From contig CAZHCA010000008.1 in assembly GCA_964530825.1 (NCBI GenBank), positions 62,001 to 126,000 on the forward strand: a stretch of DNA of 64,000 nt. Reading direction: 5' to 3'. Both the position numbers and the translations under genes were made by a program. Shown piece after piece: positions 45,123 to 52,730 of the stretch (positions are counted from its first letter, which is position 1; each line of letters starts with the position of its first letter). The notes beneath the pieces were generated by a model. The model saw only the letters and a program-made list of their open reading frames with translations, had not been told where the DNA came from and did no database searches. Origin of the DNA: CAZHCA01 sp964530825. Lineage in GTDB: Bacteria > Bacteroidota > Bacteroidia > Chitinophagales > Saprospiraceae.

Positions 45123-45515
45123 ATGAAATATACGGTAGATAAGCAAGAAAAATATACGGTTCTCCAAATCCAGGAAGAGAACCTAAACGCAGTTCTGGCG
45201 CCAGAGCTTAAATCCCTGCTCGTTGTTTTTTCGAATGAAAACGTAACCAACCTCATCCTCGATCTTTCCCAAGTCAAATTTGTCGATTCTTCAGGTCTGA
45301 GTGCCATTTTGACAGCTGACCGTATCTGGAAACATTTGGGTATATTTATTCTGACGGGTATCGAACATCCACACGTGCAGCGGCTCATTCAAATTTCTCA
45401 ACTGGAAAGCGTCCTCACCATTATTCCTACGGTATCTGAATCGATCGATTATGTATTCATGGAAGAAATCCACCGCGAGCTGGATGGCGATAGCAGCAGT
45501 GAGGAGGATGCTTAG
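45123..45515 (+). CDS. STAS-domain anti-sigma factor antagonist
   Basis: 130 residues of STAS fold: YTVLQIQEENLNA, NLILDLSQVKFVDSSGLSAI with the phosphorylatable Ser of the SpoIIAA type in DSSGLS, and RLIQISQLESVL. Probably regulated by a serine kinase/phosphatase switch not found nearby. The C-terminal tail is acidic and Ser-rich. The rnz gene starts 33 bases later in the same direction. Confidence 0.9.
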   Translation: MKYTVDKQEKYTVLQIQEENLNAVLAPELKSLLVVFSNENVTNLILDLSQVKFVDSSGLSAILTADRIWKHLGIFILTGIEHPHVQRLIQISQLESVLTIIPTVSESIDYVFMEEIHRELDGDSSSEEDA

Positions 45516-45548
45516 AACCTTGCCGGCGCTGGCCGGTTAAAGGAATGT

Positions 45549-46505
45549 ATGGATTTTAAACTCACCATACTCGGACACAGCGGAGCCGTTCCGGCCTTTG
45601 GAAGGTTTCCTACTGCCCAATTCTTGCAGGTCGGTAAGGAACACATGCTCATCGACTGCGGTGAGGGGGCGCAGATTCGCCTGCGCCAGTACAACTGCCC
45701 TTTCGGAAAAATTAATCGGATCTTTATCAGTCATCTGCACGGCGATCATTTTTTCGGCCTGATTGGTTTGCTGACTTCCTATGCCCTGAGTAATCGCGAC
45801 CAGCCGCTGGATATCTACAGTCCGCCCGGGTTACAAGGGATGATCGAGGCCCAGGTGGCACCTGCCGGCGGGCGGTTCGGCTTCCCGATTACTTTTCACG
45901 AACTCCGGCCCGAGACGCCGCAGTGTATCGTTGATACGCCCTACTTGCGGGTTACGACCCTGCCGCTCGTTCACCGGGTCCCGACCTGCGGTTTCTTATT
46001 CGAAGAAAAAGAACGTTTGCCAAATATCATTCCCGAAAAAATAAAGATATACCAACTTAGTATCGAGCAAATAAAGGCAGCTAAGACCGGGCGAAATGTC
46101 CGGTTGGCGGATGGTACCTCGGTAACTGCTGATGAGTTGGTGGTGCCGCCGGCCCCGCCCCGCCGCTACGCTTATTGTTCGGATACAGCTTACCAGGAAG
46201 AACTCATTCCAAGAGTTAAGGGGGTAGACCTCTTGTACCACGAAAGTACATTTTGTGAGGATGCTGCCGACCGGGCCGCAGAGACCCTACACGCTACGGC
46301 GCGTCAGGCGGCTGAAATTGCAAGCAAGGCAGGCGTTGACCGTTTGTTGCTCGGTCATTTTTCCTCCCGCTATCCCGATCTGTCGGTATTCGAATTCGAG
46401 GCCCGGGAAGTATTCCCGACGGCCGAAGCCAGTAGGGAAGGACACACCTACACGATTCCTCAGACCAGTCGGGAAGAACGCCTCGCTCGCGAAGTCGGTG
46501 AATGA
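45549..46505 (+). CDS. rnz: Ribonuclease Z
   Basis: 318-residue metallo-beta-lactamase-fold endonuclease that trims tRNA 3' ends. Motif HLHGDHFFG gives the zinc ligands, LGHSGAVPAFGRFPTAQ and DCGEGAQIRL are diagnostic, and a further LLGHFSSRY follows. Length is typical of the short form. Follows the STAS gene by 33 bases, and its stop is 2 bases from that of the convergent Crp/Fnr gene. Confidence 0.96.
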   Translation: MDFKLTILGHSGAVPAFGRFPTAQFLQVGKEHMLIDCGEGAQIRLRQYNCPFGKINRIFISHLHGDHFFGLIGLLTSYALSNRDQPLDIYSPPGLQGMIEAQVAPAGGRFGFPITFHELRPETPQCIVDTPYLRVTTLPLVHRVPTCGFLFEEKERLPNIIPEKIKIYQLSIEQIKAAKTGRNVRLADGTSVTADELVVPPAPPRRYAYCSDTAYQEELIPRVKGVDLLYHESTFCEDAADRAAETLHATARQAAEIASKAGVDRLLLGHFSSRYPDLSVFEFEAREVFPTAEASREGHTYTIPQTSREERLAREVGE

Positions 46506-46507
46506 GG

Positions 46508-47197
46508 TCATGCAAGCTTTGCCAGGTCGCGAATCAAGATGCTGCGGCGATTGAAATAAATCAGGTTAGATTTGCGCAATTCGTTGAGCACCGAAGTAAC
46601 GGTTTGCCGCGAAGTACCGGTAATATTGGCAATATCTTGCTGGGTCAGGCTGTGCTTGATCAGCATTTCGTAACCGATCTTTTTGCCGCGCTGTTGTGCT
46701 GATTCGCGCAGGAAATCGATAATGCGCTGACGTGCATCCTTAAAAACGAAAGCTTCAAGTTTGTGCTCAGTTTTGCGTAGTTTTTCTCCGATGAATTGCA
46801 AAAAGCGCAGGGCTAGGGTCCGGTTTTGATTCATGAGTTGCTGCAGATAGGCCACCGACAAAGAACACACGGAAGCGCCCTCGTTCATGGTCAGGGCGAA
46901 ATCACTGCGTTTTTCCTCGCCGGTCAGGCCCAACTCGCCGAAAATCGCGAGCGGATGCAGAATTTGCTTGATGATTTCTTTATCCTCATCGGCATAGGTC
47001 CCGATTTTTATCGAGCCCTTCATGAGTAGGAAAAGCATGTCGGATCGTTGTCCTTGGTGATAAATGTAGGTTTGCTTTGGGAATTGATGTACGGTCGCTT
47101 CGGCGGCTAAGCATTCCAGGTCGACATCATTTAGCACATCGAAAAGCGGTAGGCTGCGCAAGAACGGAATGATTTCGTTCCCTTTTTTGTGTTTCAT
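46508..47197 (-). CDS. Crp/Fnr-family transcriptional regulator
   Basis: 229 residues: a cyclic-nucleotide-binding-type N-domain (RSDMLFLLMKGSIKIGTYADEDKEII, HPLAIFGELGL), a dimer helix, and a C-terminal HTH (LTQQDIANITGTSRQTVTSVLNEL). No FNR iron-sulphur Cys cluster at the N-terminus. A palindrome with 4-base spacing lies 59-74 bases upstream, as FNR/DNR-type proteins use. Converges on rnz and is divergent from dinB. Confidence 0.93.
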   Translation of the reverse strand: MKHKKGNEIIPFLRSLPLFDVLNDVDLECLAAEATVHQFPKQTYIYHQGQRSDMLFLLMKGSIKIGTYADEDKEIIKQILHPLAIFGELGLTGEEKRSDFALTMNEGASVCSLSVAYLQQLMNQNRTLALRFLQFIGEKLRKTEHKLEAFVFKDARQRIIDFLRESAQQRGKKIGYEMLIKHSLTQQDIANITGTSRQTVTSVLNELRKSNLIYFNRRSILIRDLAKLA

Positions 47198-47255
47198 GAG
47201 TACGCGATTTTTGGGTGGTTAGGGGCCGGCGGCGGGATATCCGGCAACCGGCGAC

Positions 47256-47271
47256 TATAACTTAGGTTATA
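47256..47271. promoter_or_regulatory. Candidate Crp/Fnr-type operator
   Basis: TATAAC-TTAG-GTTATA, a perfect 6-bp inverted repeat with a 4-base spacer, in the intergenic region between the Crp/Fnr gene (start 47197) and dinB (start 47431). Half-site spacing matches FNR-class sites. Autoregulation is a guess. Confidence 0.4.
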
Positions 47272-47430
47272 ATAGGTGACGCTTTAATCGTGTAGCGACT
47301 TTTACCACGTCAGCAATACAAAAGTGTTAGAATCGTCCGGAGGAAGAAAGAACGTTTTGCAGCCAATGTCTTTTAATGAAAAGGAATTTATCGGGTGTAA
47401 AGTGTTGTTTTGTAGTGTTTTATATTTCTT

Positions 47431-48522
47431 ATGTTCAAAAAAATGTCGACAAGGCGTAAAATTATTCACGTAGACATGGATGCTTTTTTCGCGTCGGTAG
47501 AGCAACGCGACCGACCGGAGTTGAAGGCGCGCCCTATCGCCGTGGGCGGCAGCAACCGGCGGGGGGTGGTAGCGTCGGCCAGCTACGAGGCACGCCGCTA
47601 CGGGGTGCGGTCGGCAATGCCCAGTGTGACCGCCAAGCGGTTATGCCCGGATTTGATCTTCGTGAAAGCACGCTTCGAGGTGTACCGAGAGGTGTCGCAG
47701 CAGATTCGCAGAATCTTTTACGATTATACCGATCTGGTCGAGCCTTTGTCGCTGGATGAGGCATACCTTGATGTGACCGAAAACAAGAGAGGACTGCGCT
47801 CGGCCATGTTTATTGCCGAACGCATTCGGGAAGCCATCAATGAGCGCACCCAACTCACGGCATCGGCGGGCGTTTCTTTCAATAAGTTTCTAGCAAAAAT
47901 TGCCAGCGATATCAATAAGCCGGACGGCATGAAAGCTATTTTGCCTGGGGAGGCCCTGGATTTTCTTGCCGAGCTGCCCATCGAGCGTTTCCACGGCATT
48001 GGTAAAGTGACTGCCCGGAAAATGAAGCAACTGGGCATTCACCGGGGTGCGGATCTGCGGGCGTGGACCGAGATCGACCTGGTGCGCCGGTTTGGAAAGG
48101 TCGGTCGCTACTACTACCGCATCGTTAGAGCCGACGACGAGCGGCCGGTAAATCCGAACCGGATCCGCAAGTCCATTGGTGCCGAGCGCACCTTTACAGA
48201 GGATTTAAATGCATTAGCCGCTATGCAGGAGCGGCTGACTGACATTGCCGGAAAAGTGTTTGATTACTGTCAAAAACATCAAAACTTCGGGCGTACCGTC
48301 ACCCTAAAAGTCAAAACCACGGCGTTTAAAACCCATACGCGTTCGCGTACATTTCAGCGGGAGGTGCGCCGCCGGGAGGATTTGCTACAAATCGCAGCAC
48401 AATTATTGCAAGAACAGGTTGCCGAATTGGATCAGCCCATACGCCTGCTGGGGGTGAGCGTATCCAACTTGATGCTGGAGCATCCTGGCGAAGGGATCCA
48501 ATTGGAGTTGGAACTGGAATAA
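47431..48522 (+). CDS. dinB: DNA polymerase IV
   Basis: 363-residue Y-family translesion polymerase. Catalytic acidic residues in HVDMDAFFASVEQ and SLDEAYLDVT, the ASAGVSFNKFLAKIASD block, and the HhH in FHGIGKVTARKM are complete. The C-terminal little-finger domain lacks an obvious beta-clamp QLxLF motif; the end reads GIQLELELE. It precedes the HAD gene by 9 bases, so they are probably co-transcribed. Confidence 0.95.
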   Translation: MFKKMSTRRKIIHVDMDAFFASVEQRDRPELKARPIAVGGSNRRGVVASASYEARRYGVRSAMPSVTAKRLCPDLIFVKARFEVYREVSQQIRRIFYDYTDLVEPLSLDEAYLDVTENKRGLRSAMFIAERIREAINERTQLTASAGVSFNKFLAKIASDINKPDGMKAILPGEALDFLAELPIERFHGIGKVTARKMKQLGIHRGADLRAWTEIDLVRRFGKVGRYYYRIVRADDERPVNPNRIRKSIGAERTFTEDLNALAAMQERLTDIAGKVFDYCQKHQNFGRTVTLKVKTTAFKTHTRSRTFQREVRRREDLLQIAAQLLQEQVAELDQPIRLLGVSVSNLMLEHPGEGIQLELELE

Positions 48523-48531
48523 TCGAACCTT

Positions 48532-49233
48532 ATGAATCTATTGATTTTCGATATCGACGGGACCTTAGTGCATTCCGACCGGCGCGACAGCCATTGCTTT
48601 GCGCGCGCCTACGAATCAGTCTTCGGGCATCCCTTCCCCACCTTGGATTGGCATCAGTTCTTTCACGTAACGGATACCATATTACTGGAGACTGCCCTGC
48701 AACAGCACACGGGAAGGCCACCGCAAATCGGCGAAGTGCAGCGACTACACGAACGATACCTGGAAGACTTGCGGGCAGTGCGGCTCTCGGAGCCCCACTG
48801 CTTCCAGGAGGTGCCCGGGGCGCGAGCGTTTTTTGACAGTGTGCGTGCCGACCCCAAATTCGAGGTGGTCGTGGCTACGGGCGGCTGGCGCGCGCCCGCG
48901 CACATCAAACTGGAACACATCGGTATCGCCTGCGAGGATCTAATCATCGTCGGCGCCGACGGTAAACGCACCAGAGAAGATATCCTGCTGGATGCCATCG
49001 ACCGGGCCTGGCCGCGAAACCAAATTGTAGAGCAGGTGGTTTATATCGGTGATGCTCGTTGGGATGTTCGTACCACTCATCACCTAGGTATTGGCTTTGT
49101 AGGTATGCGACACCGGGGCGATACGGAAGTTCTAAAAGCCCTCGGCGCTGCTCACGTGTTTTCCAATTATCAGGAGCCGGAAAAAGTTCGGGCGGCTATC
49201 CACCAGGCGCAGCCGCCGGTGTTTCAATCCTGA
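48532..49233 (+). CDS. HAD-family hydrolase
   Basis: 233 residues with HAD motif I (IFDIDGTLVH), motif II Thr/Ser (VVVATGGW), a Lys region near AHIKLEHIGI, and motif IV (YIGDARWDVRT). This resembles phosphoglycolate-phosphatase-like enzymes with a helical cap. Probably a phosphatase of a small molecule. Co-directional with dinB. Confidence 0.9.
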   Translation: MNLLIFDIDGTLVHSDRRDSHCFARAYESVFGHPFPTLDWHQFFHVTDTILLETALQQHTGRPPQIGEVQRLHERYLEDLRAVRLSEPHCFQEVPGARAFFDSVRADPKFEVVVATGGWRAPAHIKLEHIGIACEDLIIVGADGKRTREDILLDAIDRAWPRNQIVEQVVYIGDARWDVRTTHHLGIGFVGMRHRGDTEVLKALGAAHVFSNYQEPEKVRAAIHQAQPPVFQS

Positions 49234-49308
49234 CAAGCATATGATTATTGAACTTTTTGAAAAAAATGAAAATTCATACTTTTGCTAGAGCAAACATCAA
49301 AGGCATGC

Positions 49309-49339
49309 TTGCATAGGTGCTCCAAAGCCTTTATATTTG
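49309..49339 (+). promoter_or_regulatory. Bacteroidota-type promoter for tRNA-Lys
   Basis: TTG at 49309-49311, 20 bases, then TATATTTG at 49332-49339. This is a close match to the -33 TTG / -7 TAnnTTTG consensus. It lies 22 bases upstream of the tRNA. A second TACTTTTG occurs at 49277-49284 with a TTTTTG 17 bases earlier, perhaps an alternative. Confidence 0.65.
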
Positions 49340-49361
49340 CAACGCCTTTTTGAAAAGGTAA

Positions 49362-49434
49362 GATTCCGTAGCTCAGCTGGTAGAGCACTTGACTTTTAAT
49401 CAAGGGGTCCTGGGTTCGAACCCCAGCGGAATCA
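49362..49434 (+). tRNA. tRNA-Lys(UUU)
   Basis: 73 bases with complete cloverleaf: acceptor GATTCCG/CGGAATC with discriminator A, D-arm GCTC-AGCTGGTAGA-GAGC, anticodon stem CTTGA/TCAAG with loop CTTTTAA (anticodon TTT at 49395-49397), and T-arm CTGGG-TTCGAAC-CCCAG. CCA is not encoded. A terminator follows 6 bases later. Confidence 0.97.
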
Positions 49435-49439
49435 CGAAG

Positions 49440-49474
49440 AAGGGTTGGTATTACACCAGCCCTTTTTTCTTTTC
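49440..49474 (+). terminator. Intrinsic terminator after tRNA-Lys
   Basis: Stem AAGGGTTGGT/ACCAGCCCTT (49440-49449 with 49455-49464, one wobble), 5-base loop, then TTTTCTTTT on the plus strand. Confidence 0.9.
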
Positions 49475-49491
49475 GCCATCCTGTTACCGAC

Positions 49492-50892
49492 TTACCTTTC
49501 CAACTGATCGCGCATGATTATCTCGATTACCTGGTTGACCTTTAAATTTTTGGCAATGATTTTTCGCTCCGGATTGAGCAGGTATAGCTCCGGGGTAAAG
49601 TCTACGTAATATTTAGCGTAAATGGACTTATTGGAGGGGTCAAAGACATTGATCCAGTCCATTTGATTTTTTGTGATATAGTCTTTCCACTCCGCTTCAT
49701 TAGTATCGATAGCGATGGCGAAGACTTCTACGCCGCGGTCTTTCCACTCCCGGTACAACTTTACCAGTTTGGGCGTTTGTTCTTGGCAATGCTCGCACTG
49801 GGGATTATAGAGGTAAACAATTACGTAGTTGGCATCAATTTCATCGATAGAGTGCAGGACGCCATTTGGGCCGGGCGCCTCCACATTGGGGGCTTGTTGG
49901 CCGACCAGGCTGTTCCCCATTTCGTAAGCGCGGCGCTGCAGGCCGTAAATTTGTGTGGAATCGGCCCAGAAGGCGCGCTCATGAGTGAAGTAGTTTCGGA
50001 TCATATGAACAACAACTGCCTCGGCATCCATGAGGGTCGTTTTACCAGGTTCGTATTGGAGGGCGATCCAGTTGGTGATAAATTTATAGTATTCGGGGTA
50101 GTCCAAGACCTGATGTATAAGGGCATCGGCCGACAGCTTGATGGAATCGGCAGCCTGGGGTGTTAGTTCCAGCATGTAGCGCTTCAGTTTGTTGTGAATA
50201 ACCGGCGTGCGCAGCAAGCGCTCGTCGGAAAAATCGACGCCATTCCAGAATTCATTTCGGTAGGCAACGACTTGGGCGGCCTGGTTGGGGGTGCCGTCGG
50301 GGTTGCGAATGTCGCGCACCTGTGGGTTTTGCCCGGCCTGTTTAAATGCAGTAAAAAATGCGTCGGGATGTTCGTCGAAAAGTTGTTGAAGGTGTTGGCG
50401 GCGTTCCGCAAGCAGGTCAGTCCGTTGGGCGAGCTGCCGGTCGTCGGTGCCCTGGCTTACGGGTTGGTAACGCTGCTGCCACGCTTGTTCGAAGCGCAGG
50501 TTTTTGTAGAGTAACTCATTTTCGATGCTACCGGATACCTTCATATGCCCCACCAAATCATCATATTGGGTAGCCAGCTCGAAAGATTGGTCTTCGGTAA
50601 CCAGGATTTGTAAAAATTGGTTGCCTGGCAGAGCCAGGTAAAGCAGGCCAGCGGGATAGGCGGAATCCCTTTGAATTATAATTTCACCCCCGCCCGCAAT
50701 AGCAAAGGAGTCGAGCCGGAAATTTTGATCGCCGTAAGTCCCGATCAGGTAGGCAGTACCGGCGGGTGCCCCGTCGATGGTAATCTCGATAGCTGCCGAT
50801 TCGGCAGGGCCCGTTGCCGGATGGTTACCCCGGTTAGGGTTGTTACAACACAGCAAGAGTAGGGTAAGTCCAAAGAAAACGAGGTGGCGCAT
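49492..50892 (-). CDS. TlpA-family thioredoxin-like lipoprotein
   Basis: 466 residues. Signal with lipobox-type LTLLLLCC (Cys about 15-16). A beta-rich N-domain (35-140) resembles the DUF4369-type domain of Bacteroidota TlpA proteins, a helical middle follows, and a thioredoxin domain (about 320-466) carries CEHC in YNPQCEHCQEQTPKLV. Likely a periplasmic or outer-membrane disulfide reductant. The yebC gene ends 4 bases upstream on the same strand, so these may form a unit. Confidence 0.9.
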   Translation of the reverse strand: MRHLVFFGLTLLLLCCNNPNRGNHPATGPAESAAIEITIDGAPAGTAYLIGTYGDQNFRLDSFAIAGGGEIIIQRDSAYPAGLLYLALPGNQFLQILVTEDQSFELATQYDDLVGHMKVSGSIENELLYKNLRFEQAWQQRYQPVSQGTDDRQLAQRTDLLAERRQHLQQLFDEHPDAFFTAFKQAGQNPQVRDIRNPDGTPNQAAQVVAYRNEFWNGVDFSDERLLRTPVIHNKLKRYMLELTPQAADSIKLSADALIHQVLDYPEYYKFITNWIALQYEPGKTTLMDAEAVVVHMIRNYFTHERAFWADSTQIYGLQRRAYEMGNSLVGQQAPNVEAPGPNGVLHSIDEIDANYVIVYLYNPQCEHCQEQTPKLVKLYREWKDRGVEVFAIAIDTNEAEWKDYITKNQMDWINVFDPSNKSIYAKYYVDFTPELYLLNPERKIIAKNLKVNQVIEIIMRDQLER

Positions 50893-50896
50893 GGCT

Positions 50897-51613
50897 TTAT
50901 TCGTTCATATCCATGTTGTGGAATACGTTGACGACATCTTCGTCGTCTTCCATTTTTTCGAGTAGCTTGATGACTTCTTCCGCTTGCTCGTCGCTCAGTG
51001 CTTGGTAGTGACTCGGCACCCGCACCGATCCGGATTCCTTAATTTCCAAGTTCAGCCCATCAATGGCCTTCTGCAGGGAACCGAAGTCTTCGAAAGCGCC
51101 TTCCAGGATAATTTGCTCATCTTCTTCCCGGATACTATCCAAGCCGGCATCGATTAATTCCAGCTCCAAATCCTCCAGGTCCTGTGCGGGCGGATCGATC
51201 TTAAATTGCGCTCGGCGTGCAAACATGTAGTCGACCGAACCGGATACGCCCAGGCTGCCACCGTATTTGGAGAAGATATGGCGCACGCTGGCAACGGTCC
51301 GGGTAGGGTTATCGGTTGCGGTTTCGACCATGACTGCCACGCCGTGGGGGGCGTAGCCTTCGTAGACCAACTCCTCGTAATTTTCAGCATCCTTGGACGA
51401 GGCCTTTTTGATGGCGTTTTCGATGTTGGTTTTGGGCATGTTGGCCGCTTTTGCATTCTGGATGGCCGAGCGCAATCGAGGATTGTATTCCGGATCGGGG
51501 CCGCCCTCTTTTACGGCGATGGAGATTTCCCGCCCGATGCGGGTGAAGGTCTTGGCCATGTTGGCCCAACGCTTAAACTTTCTCTCTTTTCGAAATTCAA
51601 ATGCGCGTCCCAT
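50897..51613 (-). CDS. YebC/PmpR-family protein
   Basis: 238 residues: MGRAFEFRKERKFKRWANMAKTFTRIGREI, the PDPEYNPRLRSAIQNAKAANMPKTNIE motif and EGYAPHGVAVMVE. Members act as transcription regulators or, as shown for some, ribosome-associated factors relieving proline stalling. The ATG at 51613 is chosen over one 10 codons upstream. Its stop is 4 bases before the TlpA-like gene start. Confidence 0.94.
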   Translation of the reverse strand: MGRAFEFRKERKFKRWANMAKTFTRIGREISIAVKEGGPDPEYNPRLRSAIQNAKAANMPKTNIENAIKKASSKDAENYEELVYEGYAPHGVAVMVETATDNPTRTVASVRHIFSKYGGSLGVSGSVDYMFARRAQFKIDPPAQDLEDLELELIDAGLDSIREEDEQIILEGAFEDFGSLQKAIDGLNLEIKESGSVRVPSHYQALSDEQAEEVIKLLEKMEDDEDVVNVFHNMDMNE

Positions 51614-51846
51614 GAGTTGTTCTGTTTTCTTTACGGTCTGCAAAAATAAGCGTTTGCACCGGTTAAATCAAAGGTGGGTTCCCATACCTTCTTTGCATGC
51701 CTTTGACTTTGGGCGGTCTGCAATAGATCCGCCTACTGCTGCGGTTTGTATTGGCGTGAGTGGGCAGGCCGCGTTTCAGCAACCTTATCTTTTCACTCAA
51801 CAAAACAGCCTGCAAATTTTTTATGGTTAGTAAGTAAATACTGACC

Positions 51847-52638
51847 ATGTACGCAGCCCTCATTCTTTCCGGAGGCGGTGCCCGAGGCGCCTACCAGTAC
51901 GGAATGCTACAGCGTTTTCACGAAGCAGGTGCTTTCCATCAATTGCAATGGCTTGCCGGCACTTCAATTGGTGCTATCAATGCCGCGCTATTGATTATGG
52001 ACCTCCAACGTGGTAAAGGGTTGGACACGCTTCGTTCCTTTTGGTTGGATGCCGATCTGTCTCATCTGTTCTCAGTCATTGATGCTCCGCGCAAAGCCAT
52101 GACCGCTTCCGATTATTGGGCCATATTGCAGGACGCACTGCGGCACCGCCGATTGCGGATTACCCCTTTCAAGGAACGGGTGCGGGAGTTGGTTTGCGAG
52201 CCGACGATCCGGTCGAGCGGTTTCCAGTTCGCGATAAAAGTTTACAATCTGGACCGGCGCCGCGGCGAAACTTGGTTCTTAGAGGATATTCCGGAGGGTC
52301 AACTGGCGGAGTATCTGCTCGCCAGTGCGAGTTTTCCGGTGTTCGGTCCGCACCACATCCTAGGACAGCGCTATCTCGATGGCGGTATCGCTGCCAATTT
52401 ACCATTGGATATCCTCGACCGGGCTTCGGGCCCGGCCCTGGCGGTCGATGTAGCATCATTTATGCGCTATCAGCTCCAACAGATTCGCCTGGAGCGGAAG
52501 TACCGCGATCGACTTACCCTCATTCGTCCTTCCCGGTCGATTCCTTCCCCGGCCCATTTATCGGAAGAAGGCTTTAACAACATGATCCGGCAAGGCGAAC
52601 AGGATGGTCACCGGGCCTTAGTCACACCGATTGGTTAG
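51847..52638 (+). CDS. Patatin-like phospholipase
   Basis: 263 residues with the Gly-rich oxyanion motif LSGGGARGAYQYG, nucleophile Ser40 in GTSIG, and the catalytic Asp in YLDGGIAAN. Hydrolyses acyl esters of lipids; cytoplasmic by the absence of signal peptide. Substrate unknown. It precedes the S9 peptidase gene by 92 bases on the same strand. Confidence 0.93.
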   Translation: MYAALILSGGGARGAYQYGMLQRFHEAGAFHQLQWLAGTSIGAINAALLIMDLQRGKGLDTLRSFWLDADLSHLFSVIDAPRKAMTASDYWAILQDALRHRRLRITPFKERVRELVCEPTIRSSGFQFAIKVYNLDRRRGETWFLEDIPEGQLAEYLLASASFPVFGPHHILGQRYLDGGIAANLPLDILDRASGPALAVDVASFMRYQLQQIRLERKYRDRLTLIRPSRSIPSPAHLSEEGFNNMIRQGEQDGHRALVTPIG

Positions 52639-52730
52639 GCCTTGGCCTACCTGCATACCATTTACCTATACAAGTTGCGGGGATTTTACTATTTTCAAAA
52701 TTCCATCCTTTCACCTTATAATCCGGAAAT

